Positions 1-5,691 of a stretch of DNA of 8,069 nucleotides are shown in pieces. Under the pieces are notes generated by a model, which was not told the DNA's origin, searched no databases, and saw nothing but the letters and a program-made list of their open reading frames with translations. How positions within the stretch are numbered: the stretch's first letter is position 1; each line of letters opens with the position of its first letter. A program made the position numbers and the translations under genes. The stretch covers positions 1 through 8,069 of the forward strand of contig JBHEMU010000030.1 in assembly GCA_046262415.1 (NCBI GenBank), read 5' to 3'. The DNA is from JACDAS01 sp046262415 (GTDB lineage: Bacteria; Actinomycetota; Thermoleophilia; Gaiellales; Gaiellaceae).

Positions 1-618
1 CAGCAGGAAGGCCGAGGTCAGGTCCGGGTCGCCCCTGATCGCCAGGAGCGCCTCCCCGTTCGTCCAGGCCGCGTCGCGGGCCCGGGCCACGTTCCAGATC
101 GCGAGGACGTCGTCCAGGTTGCCGAACGTCCGGTCGACCACCCCGACGAACCCGTCGGCGAACCAGACCTTCACCTGCGCTTCGGTCTCGGCCAGCAGGA
201 CGTTGACGCGGATGAAGTCGGCGTGCTCCGGACCGCCCAGCTTCGGCCTCCGGCGGAGCTCCGTCCAGGTGTCGGCGAGCGCGAGCGGCAGGTCCCGGTT
301 GATGTGCGCGTTCATGCCGGCGAGCGCGAACTGGAGCGGCGCGACATCGGGCCGCGCGCGGGACTCGATCAGCGGCAGCCACGCCCTCGGCGCCCCGGTC
401 TCCCCGCGGCTCGCCTCCCTCAGCGCGTCGAAGTACAGGTTGGCGAACACGACGTCGAGACGCGGCAGGAACGACGGGTCGCGGAACGCGCTCCCCCGGC
501 CCAGCGAATCCTCGACCGACTCGGTCACCCGAAGGTAGAGCTTGTTGAACCAGGCGACGCCGTCCGCCGTCGGGAGCGTCTCGTCGATCGCGCGCATGGT
601 CGCGACCACCTCCGGCAC
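1..618 (-). CDS. DUF5995 family protein (3' end beyond window)
   Basis: Reading the minus strand from 618 to base 1 gives 206 codons without a stop, so the C-terminus lies off the left edge. The translation carries the DUF5995 signature: an N-terminal stretch with MRAIDETLP and DGVAWFNKLYL, then FANLYFDAL, the strongly conserved core FALAGMNAHINRDLPLAL at about residues 107-124, and the late segment IWNVARARDAAWTN. The family is common in actinomycetes and has no established biochemical function; the conserved His/Asn/Arg/Asp core suggests an enzyme or metal site, which is inference. No signal peptide or membrane segment is seen. The start is uncertain. GTG 618 best keeps the family N-terminus but lacks a good ribosome binding site; GTG 609 and ATG 597 are alternatives, the last with GGAGG 11 nt upstream. 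A different-frame ATG at 674 may be the true start if one base is missing near 624. Only some 15-25 residues are probably missing at the C-terminus. Confidence 0.85.
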   Translation of the reverse strand, partial: MPEVVATMRAIDETLPTADGVAWFNKLYLRVTESVEDSLGRGSAFRDPSFLPRLDVVFANLYFDALREASRGETGAPRAWLPLIESRARPDVAPLQFALAGMNAHINRDLPLALADTWTELRRRPKLGGPEHADFIRVNVLLAETEAQVKVWFADGFVGVVDRTFGNLDDVLAIWNVARARDAAWTNGEALLAIRGDPDLTSAFLL

Positions 619-708
619 CTCATCGGCGGCGGGCCGCCGAGCACCGCCCCGAGGCTCAACTGCGAGGGCGTCATCGCGGCGCCACCATGATCGGCGCGAC
701 GATAACGC

Positions 709-714
709 GATAAT
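709..714 (+). promoter_or_regulatory. Candidate -10 hexamer of a leaderless promoter for the sortase-adhesin gene
   Basis: The hexamer GATAAT ends six bases before the GTG at 721, which places the expected transcription start on the start codon itself. The same CGATAA core also occurs eight bases upstream, at 700-705, as a direct repeat. No convincing -35 element and no Shine-Dalgarno sequence is visible, which fits leaderless transcription, common in Actinomycetota. It is a motif match only. Confidence 0.5.
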
Positions 715-720
715 GGCTGG

Positions 721-3453
721 GTGCGAGCCGCGTCCAGAGTTGCGTGGCTCGCTTGCGCCGCCGCCGTGCTCGCGCTCCCCTCCGCCTCGTTCGGGGCCGA
801 CCCGCCGAACCCGAACGACCCCTGCTCCACCGGTGGCCGCAACACGTGCGGGACGCTCGGGGTGGGCTACTACAAGACGTACCGCTACGGGATCCGCTGG
901 TTCGGCGACTTTCGCGGCGTCGTGCCGGGCGAGGCGCACGCCTTCTGCATCGACCTCCGCTTCTGGTACCCCTCGCCGTCCTACCGCTTCCGGGAGGGCC
1001 CGGGAACAGTCCTGCGCAACCGCGAGAACGAAATCGTGCCGGTCGAGAGGCAGCGGCGTATGGCCTATGCGGTCTGGCAGTACGGACGCAGCACGGCCGC
1101 CGACCAGCAGGCCGCGGTCATGCTCTACGTCCACTCGCTGATGGGCGACGCGCGCCCAGGGGAGGTCGATCCGGCGGCGCTGTCGCCGGCCGTCGCCGAG
1201 CTCCACGCGCGCATCGCGCGCGACGCGGCGCGTTACCACGGCCCGTACCGCATCGAGGCCCGCGTCGCGGACAGCTTGCTCGCCGGCCGCGAGGGGACGG
1301 CGACGATCAGGGTCCTTTCCGCCCGCGGCGAGCCCGTGCCGAACGTCGCGCTCGACCTCTCCGCGCCCGGCGCCCGCATGCCGGAGGGAGCGCGAACGGA
1401 CGGGGCCGGGGTCGCCCGCGTCACCTTCACGCCCACGAGCGCCGCCGCCCTGCGACTCTCCGTCAAGGCGCAGGGCATCGCCTCGACGTTGCCGAGGATC
1501 TTCAGCCCCTCCGTCGCCCCCGCGGCCAGGAACGGGCAGCGCCTCGTCGTGCCGGGATCGCAGACCGTGACCGCCCTCGTCACGGCGCCTGTCGCCAAGG
1601 CCCGGCTGGCGGTCTCCACGGTGGCCGTCCCAGATCGCGTCGCGGTGGGCGAGGCGAGCCGCGATCGCGTCACGATCAGCGGCGCGCTCCCGAGCTGGCG
1701 TGCGACCGTTTCCGTCCGCGTCCACGGCCCGTTCCCCTCGGCCGCGGCGATCCGCTGCGACGGGCGGCCGGCGTGGACGGGGTCCTTCGGCGCGGCCGGG
1801 TCGGGCGCCTACACCACCCCGCCGGCCACCTTCGACGAGGTGGGCTGGTACGCCTACGTGGAGGTCGTCCCCGGCGACGCGAGCCACATCGGCCTGACGA
1901 CGCCGTGCCGCGTCCCGTCGGAGCTGTTCCGGGTCGAGGCGCAGCCGCGCGTACGGACGATCGTCAGCGCCGCGCGGGTCGAGCCGGGAACGGAAATCCA
2001 CGACCGGGTCCTCGTCGAGGGCCTTGCCGGACAGCGCGCGGTCGTCCACGCGTCGCTGTACGGCCCGTTCGGGACGCGCGAGGCGATCGCCTGCGACGGC
2101 AAGGCGGTCTGGACGGGCTCGATCGAGGTCCAGGGGGACGGCGACTACCAGACGGAGCCGGTCAAGCTGACCGTGCCCGGGTTCTACACCTATACCGAGC
2201 GAATCGACGCCGGCGGGTTCGTCCGCGCCGTCCAGACCCCCTGCGGAGAGGTGACGGAGACCACTGTCGTGATCGGCAAGCCGCAGCTGACGACGACGGT
2301 CAGCGACCAGACGACGCGACCAGGCGCCCGCATCACCGACCGTGTGGTCGTGACCGGCCTGGGGGCGCTGAGCGTGCAGGTTCGGGTTCTCCTCTGGGGG
2401 CCGTTCGCGAGCAAGGGCGGGATCCGCTGCTCCGGCACGCCCTACTGGACGGGCACCTTCGTCGTGGAGGGCGACGGCACGTACACGACGTCGCCCGTCC
2501 TGATCCGCAGGGCCGGCTACTACACGTACCAGGAGTCGATCGTCGAGGGTCCCGCGAACGCGGCCTTCACGACGCGCTGCGGCGAGGCTTCGGAGACGAC
2601 GTTCGCACAGGCCGCGCCGGCGGTGACCACGATCGTCTCGGAGGAGGTCGTGCTGCCGGGCTCGCGGATCTTCGACCGGATTCGCGTCAGCGGGCTCGGC
2701 CGTACACCGGCCGCGATCGACGTCGAGCTGCACGGGCCCTTCGCCTCGCAGGCCGCGATCCGCTGCGACGGCCGGCCCTACTGGCGGGGGCGAGTCTTCG
2801 CGCAGGGCGACGGTGAGATCAGGTCGCCGCGCGTCCCGGTCGCCAGGGTCGGCTTCTACACCTATCGCGAGCGCCTCGTCGGCTCCGCAGTGACGCGGGA
2901 GTTCGAGACCGAGTGCGGGCTTGCCTCCGAGACCTCGCTCGCGGCACCCAGGATCCTCACCGGCCGCGGCGAGGTCACGCGGCACGTCGCCGTCCCGAGA
3001 CCGGGCCGTCTCAATCCGACCCGGGTGCAGGTCGACGCGATCGGCATCGACGCCGCCGTCTCGCCGGTCGGGATCGACCTGAGAGCCGGCGCGCTGCAGG
3101 TGCCGTCGAACATCCTGCGCACGGGCTGGTGGTACGACGGTATGGCCCCCGGGGCGCGCTCGGGCTCGATCCTGATCACCGGACACGTCGACAGCGCCCG
3201 CTTCGGCCGCGGGGCGTTCTTCCGGCTGCGCGAGGCGAGGATCGGAGCGCGCGTGCGTGTGACGAACGCGGCCGGGCGCACGTTCGCCTACCGCGTCGTC
3301 TCGACCCGCAGCTACCCGAAGAGCGAGCTGCCGACGCGCATCTATTTCCGCCAGGGCACCCCGCGGCTGGTCCTGGTCACCTGCGGCGGGCCGTTCGACG
3401 AGGCGAGCGGCCGCTACCGCGACAACGTCGTCGTGACGGCGGTGCCCGCCTGA
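721..3453 (+). CDS. Secreted repeat protein fused to a C-terminal class F-type sortase
   Basis: This 910-residue protein is exported: residues 1-25 form a signal peptide with a basic N-end, a hydrophobic core and a likely cut near SFG/AD. Residues 35-175 hold C35, C43, C76 and a DQQAAVMLYVH segment (Q129/Q130), reminiscent of Cys-Gln thioester adhesin domains. Residues about 178-260 look like a Big-1/Ig-type beta domain. Residues 294-742 are four related repeats, each with two cysteines 50 residues apart. Residues 766-910 are a sortase: H822 in TGHVDS, C888 in LVTCGG and R898/R900 in GRYRDN supply the His-Cys-Arg catalytic set of a cell-surface transpeptidase. The segment WWYDGMAPGARSG is typical of actinobacterial class F enzymes. 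The start is GTG 721, chosen for the signal peptide and the -10 hexamer just upstream. There is no LPXTG-type signal or C-terminal membrane helix. The sortase call is secure; the N-terminal domain and the substrate are inferred. Confidence 0.88.
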   Translation: MRAASRVAWLACAAAVLALPSASFGADPPNPNDPCSTGGRNTCGTLGVGYYKTYRYGIRWFGDFRGVVPGEAHAFCIDLRFWYPSPSYRFREGPGTVLRNRENEIVPVERQRRMAYAVWQYGRSTAADQQAAVMLYVHSLMGDARPGEVDPAALSPAVAELHARIARDAARYHGPYRIEARVADSLLAGREGTATIRVLSARGEPVPNVALDLSAPGARMPEGARTDGAGVARVTFTPTSAAALRLSVKAQGIASTLPRIFSPSVAPAARNGQRLVVPGSQTVTALVTAPVAKARLAVSTVAVPDRVAVGEASRDRVTISGALPSWRATVSVRVHGPFPSAAAIRCDGRPAWTGSFGAAGSGAYTTPPATFDEVGWYAYVEVVPGDASHIGLTTPCRVPSELFRVEAQPRVRTIVSAARVEPGTEIHDRVLVEGLAGQRAVVHASLYGPFGTREAIACDGKAVWTGSIEVQGDGDYQTEPVKLTVPGFYTYTERIDAGGFVRAVQTPCGEVTETTVVIGKPQLTTTVSDQTTRPGARITDRVVVTGLGALSVQVRVLLWGPFASKGGIRCSGTPYWTGTFVVEGDGTYTTSPVLIRRAGYYTYQESIVEGPANAAFTTRCGEASETTFAQAAPAVTTIVSEEVVLPGSRIFDRIRVSGLGRTPAAIDVELHGPFASQAAIRCDGRPYWRGRVFAQGDGEIRSPRVPVARVGFYTYRERLVGSAVTREFETECGLASETSLAAPRILTGRGEVTRHVAVPRPGRLNPTRVQVDAIGIDAAVSPVGIDLRAGALQVPSNILRTGWWYDGMAPGARSGSILITGHVDSARFGRGAFFRLREARIGARVRVTNAAGRTFAYRVVSTRSYPKSELPTRIYFRQGTPRLVLVTCGGPFDEASGRYRDNVVVTAVPA
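1600..2946 (+). repeat. Four tandem ~112-residue (336-bp) protein repeats within the sortase fusion
   Basis: The repeats cover roughly residues 294-408, 411-520, 523-632 and 635-742. Each shares a DR(V/I)-containing strand, a GPF turn, C-x-G-x-x-x-W, a glycine-rich G(D/S)G turn, a (G/W)(F/Y)YTY-like strand and a second cysteine, usually followed by GE and ET. The first cysteines are residues 346, 458, 570 and 682 and the second are 396, 508, 620 and 732, so both series have an exact 112-residue period and a constant 50-residue separation. This implies one disulfide per beta-sandwich repeat (inferred). Repeats 2-4 resemble each other most; repeat 1 is more diverged and has about four extra residues near its start. 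The identity is at protein level; the DNA copies are well diverged, so this is an old duplication. Confidence 0.88.
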
Positions 3454-3477
3454 GGCAAGGCGAGCCACCCCCTGCGG

Positions 3478-3483
3478 TACGTT
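3478..3483 (+). promoter_or_regulatory. Possible -10 hexamer for the MNT/HEPN pair
   Basis: TACGTT fits the TANNNT pattern and ends 11 bases before the GTG at 3495, so the message would have a leader of only about four or five bases. It lies in the 41-base gap after the sortase gene, where there is no Shine-Dalgarno sequence. Read-through from the sortase gene is an alternative, as no terminator is visible in the gap. Confidence 0.3.
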
Positions 3484-3494
3484 TTCTCCGCGTC

Positions 3495-3815
3495 GTGGAC
3501 TCACAGGAGCTCATCGAGCTGGCCGGCCGCACGCTGGCAGCCGCTGCTCGCACGCCCGCGAAGGTGATCCTGTTCGGCTCGCATGCGCGGGGGGACGCGA
3601 AGCCGGAGAGCGACCTGGACTTCCTCGTCGTCCAGCGTGAGGTGCCGGACCGCCACGCCGAGATGGTGCGCCTGAGCCGCGCGCTGCGTCCGCTCGGCGT
3701 GCCCGTCGACGTGATCGTGGTGGACGAGCGCTATGTCGACGAGTGGGGCGGCGTCGAGGGGACGATGATCCACGCGGCGCTCACCGAGGGTCGCGTGCTC
3801 GATGCCGCCGCGTGA
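3495..3815 (+). CDS. MNT-type nucleotidyltransferase domain protein (MntA-like antitoxin)
   Basis: This 106-residue protein is a minimal nucleotidyltransferase of the polymerase-beta superfamily. The glycine-serine motif FGSHARGD begins at residue 27 (G28, S29), followed by the metal-binding pair D40 and D42 in ESDLDFLVV and a third carboxylate D72 in VDVIVV. All key catalytic residues are therefore present. In characterised MntA/HepT systems the MNT partner acts as antitoxin by transferring AMP to the HEPN toxin; a similar role is inferred here from gene pairing. The start is GTG 3495, the only candidate giving a family-length N-terminus; it has no ribosome binding site but a -10-like hexamer lies just upstream. 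The stop overlaps the next gene by 14 bases, so the two are co-expressed and probably translationally coupled. The antitoxin gene comes first, as in many toxin-antitoxin operons. Confidence 0.85.
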   Translation: MDSQELIELAGRTLAAAARTPAKVILFGSHARGDAKPESDLDFLVVQREVPDRHAEMVRLSRALRPLGVPVDVIVVDERYVDEWGGVEGTMIHAALTEGRVLDAAA

Positions 3816-4200
3816 CGGACGGGACCTGGCGCGAGCGCTCCTCGAGCGCGCTGCCGGCGACGAGGCGCTCGTTCGCAAGGTGCTCGACGACCCGCGGATT
3901 CCGAACGCGATCGTCGGCTTCCACGCGCAGCAGGCCGTCGAGAAGGCGGTCAAGGCCGTGCTCGCGGCGCGGGGCATCAGGTTTCCGCGGACGCACGCGC
4001 TCGGCTTCCTCATCGGTCTCGTCGAGGCAAACGGGATCCCTGGACCACCCGAGCTGGCCGGCGCCGACGTGCTCGAGCCCTGGGCCGTCGAGTTCCGCTA
4101 CGAAACGGCGCCGGAGCCGGACCTCGACCGCGCGGCGGCGCTGAGGCTGGTGGAGGAGATCAGCTCCTGGGCAGTCGCGGAAGTCGACCAGAAGTCGTAA
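3802..4200 (+). CDS. HEPN domain protein (HepT-like toxin candidate)
   Basis: This 132-residue, mostly helical protein matches the small HEPN family that pairs with MNT nucleotidyltransferases. The hallmark is the helix FHAQQAVEKAVKAVLAARGI (residues 40-59) followed directly by RFPRTH, in which R60 and H65 have the R-x4-H spacing of HEPN ribonucleases. This segment is, however, also the general conserved FPRTH stretch of the family, so RNase activity is not proven from sequence. A second conserved spot, EFRYE at residues 97-101, is typical before the final helix. No signal peptide or membrane helix is present, so it acts in the cytoplasm. ATG 3802 overlaps the end of the MNT gene by 14 bases. 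Together they form a probable type VII toxin-antitoxin module. A housekeeping or regulatory role for the pair cannot be excluded. A GC-rich hairpin follows the TAA stop. Confidence 0.85.
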   Translation: MPPRDGRDLARALLERAAGDEALVRKVLDDPRIPNAIVGFHAQQAVEKAVKAVLAARGIRFPRTHALGFLIGLVEANGIPGPPELAGADVLEPWAVEFRYETAPEPDLDRAAALRLVEEISSWAVAEVDQKS

Positions 4201-4208
4201 CGGAGGTG

Positions 4209-4229
4209 CCGGCCCGAGCGCCGGGCCGG
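4209..4229. terminator. GC-rich hairpin between convergent genes, likely bidirectional terminator
   Basis: A perfect 8-bp stem, CCGGCCCG with CGGGCCGG, encloses a 5-base loop (AGCGC). It sits nine bases after the HEPN stop and fourteen bases past the stop of the convergent membrane-protein gene. There is no T-run on either side, which is usual for high-GC actinobacterial terminators, so function is inferred from position and stem strength. Confidence 0.55.
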
Positions 4230-4243
4230 GCGGCCGCGGCACG

Positions 4244-4525
4244 TCAGTTGAGCGCGCTCACGATCAGGTAGACAAGAAACCAGACGATCACGATCACGGA
4301 GGCGACGAGACCGACGAGCGCCATCGTCCTCGATCGCGCGCCGGGACTCGTGCGTCGAAGCGCGAGCCAGCCGACGACGCCGCCGGCGACGGCCAGCACG
4401 AGGCCGATCGGCCAGAACGCCTCCGACGTGAACGGGGCGATGGCGAAGAACACGAGTGCCGCCGCGCCGGCCACCACCGCGCCGAGCGCGAAGCGATCGG
4501 GCTTCTCCTCCGTCGCCACCGACAT
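4244..4525 (-). CDS. Small three-helix membrane protein, function unknown
   Basis: This 93-residue protein starts at ATG 4525 with a clear ribosome binding site, AGGGAGG, eight bases upstream. That decides against the much longer open frame that extends upstream through the region antisense to corA. A short polar N-terminus (MSVATEEKPDR) is followed by three hydrophobic segments at about residues 13-31, 38-57 and 68-90. A basic loop, RRTSPGARSR, lies between the second and third segments and would be cytoplasmic by the positive-inside rule. The overall look is that of DUF4190-like small integral membrane proteins of actinobacteria, but I do not recognise a specific family and no catalytic motif is visible. 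It is transcribed alone, convergent with the HEPN gene and divergent from corA. Proximity to corA does not by itself imply a role in metal transport. Confidence 0.75.
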   Translation of the reverse strand: MSVATEEKPDRFALGAVVAGAAALVFFAIAPFTSEAFWPIGLVLAVAGGVVGWLALRRTSPGARSRTMALVGLVASVIVIVWFLVYLIVSALN

Positions 4526-4559
4526 CTCGGCTACCTCCCTTCCCTTTTGCTTGGTCGCC

Positions 4560-4565
4560 AGCGTA
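4560..4565 (-). promoter_or_regulatory. Possible -10 hexamer for the small membrane protein gene
   Basis: On the minus strand the hexamer TACGCT, preceded by TG (TGTACGCT, not quite the spacing of an extended -10), lies about 34 bases upstream of ATG 4525. It would give a leader of roughly 28 bases that contains the AGGGAGG ribosome binding site. No clear -35 element is seen. Confidence 0.3.
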
Positions 4566-4638
4566 CAACGCTTGTCCTGCCGCGCGCCGCCGCGGTGCTC
4601 GGACGGAGGCGCTGAGGGGAGAGCGGCGTCTGCCAGTC

Positions 4639-4650
4639 CGTTGGCCAACG
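4639..4650. promoter_or_regulatory. 12-bp perfect palindrome upstream of corA, possible operator
   Basis: CGTTGGCCAACG is a perfect 12-bp palindrome in the 162-base divergent gap between the membrane-protein gene and corA. Its right end is 23 bases from the corA -10 hexamer, covering the area just upstream of the -35 position. It could bind a dimeric regulator. I do not recognise it as the site of a known regulator. Confidence 0.3.
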
Positions 4651-4673
4651 AGGCCGGCGTGGCGCGCAAGCGA

Positions 4674-4679
4674 GATAAT
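4674..4679 (+). promoter_or_regulatory. Candidate -10 hexamer of a leaderless promoter for corA
   Basis: GATAAT, the same hexamer as before the sortase gene, ends eight bases before the corA ATG at 4688. The transcript would start on or within about two bases of the start codon. No Shine-Dalgarno sequence is present in the preceding 20 bases, which supports leaderless translation and leaves no room for a leader riboswitch such as an M-box. Confidence 0.5.
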
Positions 4680-4687
4680 CGGCGCCG

Positions 4688-5658
4688 ATGATCGTCGACT
4701 GCGCCGTCTACGAGGACGGCCGCCGCCGGGCCGGCGACCTGCAGCTCGTGGACGCCTACGAGGCCGGGCGGCGCGAGAACGCCTTCGTCTGGATCGGCCT
4801 CTACGAGCCGACCCCGGAGGAGTTCGAATCCGTCCGGCTCGAATTCGACCTCCACGAGCTCGCCGTCGAGGACGCGATCAAGGCACACCAGCGGCCCAAG
4901 CTCGAGGTCTACGGCGACTCGCTGTTCGTCGTCCTGAAGAGCGCCCGCTACCTCGGCCCGGACAAGCTCGTCGAGCTGGGCGAGATCATGCTCTTCGTCG
5001 GCGAGGGCTTCCTCGTGTCGGTCCGCCACGGCCAGGGGAGCGTCCTGCACGACGTGCGCCTGCGGGCGGAGGAGCGACCCGACCTCCTCCGCTGCGGTCC
5101 GAGCGCGGCGCTCCACGCGATCGTCGACCGCGTCGTCGACGACTACCAGCCCGTCGTCGACTCGCTGACGAGCGAGATCCACGCGGTCGAGCGCGAGGTG
5201 TTCTCGGCCACGCGCACGAACCCGGCCGAACGCATCTACATGCTCAAGCGAGAGGTACTCGAGCTGCAGGCGGCGGTCGCCCCGCTGCTCGACCCGCTCG
5301 GGCGGCTCGCACGCGAGCACCACCCGCTCGTCCACGACGACATCAGGGTGTACTTCCGCGACGTCCACGACCACCTCCTGCGCCTCGTCCAGCAGGTCGA
5401 CAACTCCAGCGACCTGCTCACGAGCGTCCTGACCGCGAACCTGACGAAGATCAGCATCCGCCAGAACGACGACGTCCGCAAGATCTCGGCCTGGGCGCGA
5501 TCATCGCGGTTCCGACGATGATCGCGGGCATCTACGGGATGAACTTCGAACACATGCCGGAGCTCGAATGGCGTCTCGGCTACCCGCTCGTGGTCGGGAT
5601 CGTGCTGCTCATCTGCGCCATGCTCTACCGCCGCTTCCGGCACGTCGGCTGGCTGTAG
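4688..5658 (+). pseudogene. corA: CorA-family magnesium/cobalt transporter, frameshifted by one missing base
   Basis: The first frame (4688-5521, 277 residues) encodes the cytoplasmic CorA domain: FVWIGLYEPTPEEF, then LAVEDAIKAHQRPKLEVYGD, and the long helix ending in QNDDVRKISAW. It stops at a TGA before any membrane helix. The missing part continues in the next frame to TAG 5656-5658: IIAVPTMIAGIYGMNFEHMPEL with the GMN selectivity motif, then the second helix YPLVVGIVLLICAML and a basic tail. The break is at 5495-5499, where GCGCG stands for an expected GCGGCG (Ala-Ala). Restoring one G gives 323 residues, normal CorA length, with GMN at about 284-286 and two C-terminal helices, the set needed for a pentameric Mg2+ channel. 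No classical slippery heptamer is present, so programmed frameshifting is unlikely. A sequencing or assembly indel is most likely; a recent real mutation is possible. Otherwise coding quality is intact on both sides. Confidence 0.9.
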
Positions 5659-5668
5659 GAGGATCGAT

Positions 5669-5691
5669 GCCCGGGCCGGTTACGGGCGGGC
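5669..5691. terminator. Weak GC hairpin in the convergent gap between corA and the MBL gene
   Basis: The 33-base gap between the corA stop (5658) and the MBL stop (5692) contains GCCCG at 5669-5673, which can pair with CGGGC at 5683-5687 or, alternatively, at 5687-5691. The stem is short and lacks a T-run. It may terminate both convergent transcripts, but support is mainly positional. Confidence 0.3.

Noticed and set aside
119..690. Two plus-strand open frames of 139 and 155 codons
   Set aside because: They are antisense to the DUF5995 gene, whose conserved core on the minus strand is clear; their composition is Arg/Ser/Pro-rich noise.
744..2816. 690-codon plus-strand frame inside the sortase gene
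   Set aside because: It is extremely Arg/Ala/Pro/Gly-rich without domains and lies in another frame of the well-supported sortase fusion.
4526..5374. Long N-terminal extension of the small membrane protein, minus strand
   Set aside because: It is antisense to corA and has acidic shadow composition. The ATG at 4525 has a strong ribosome binding site and gives a clean membrane protein.
5492..5502. Programmed -1 frameshift in corA
   Set aside because: No X-XXY-YYZ slippery heptamer and no obvious downstream stimulatory structure is seen; a missing base explains it more simply.
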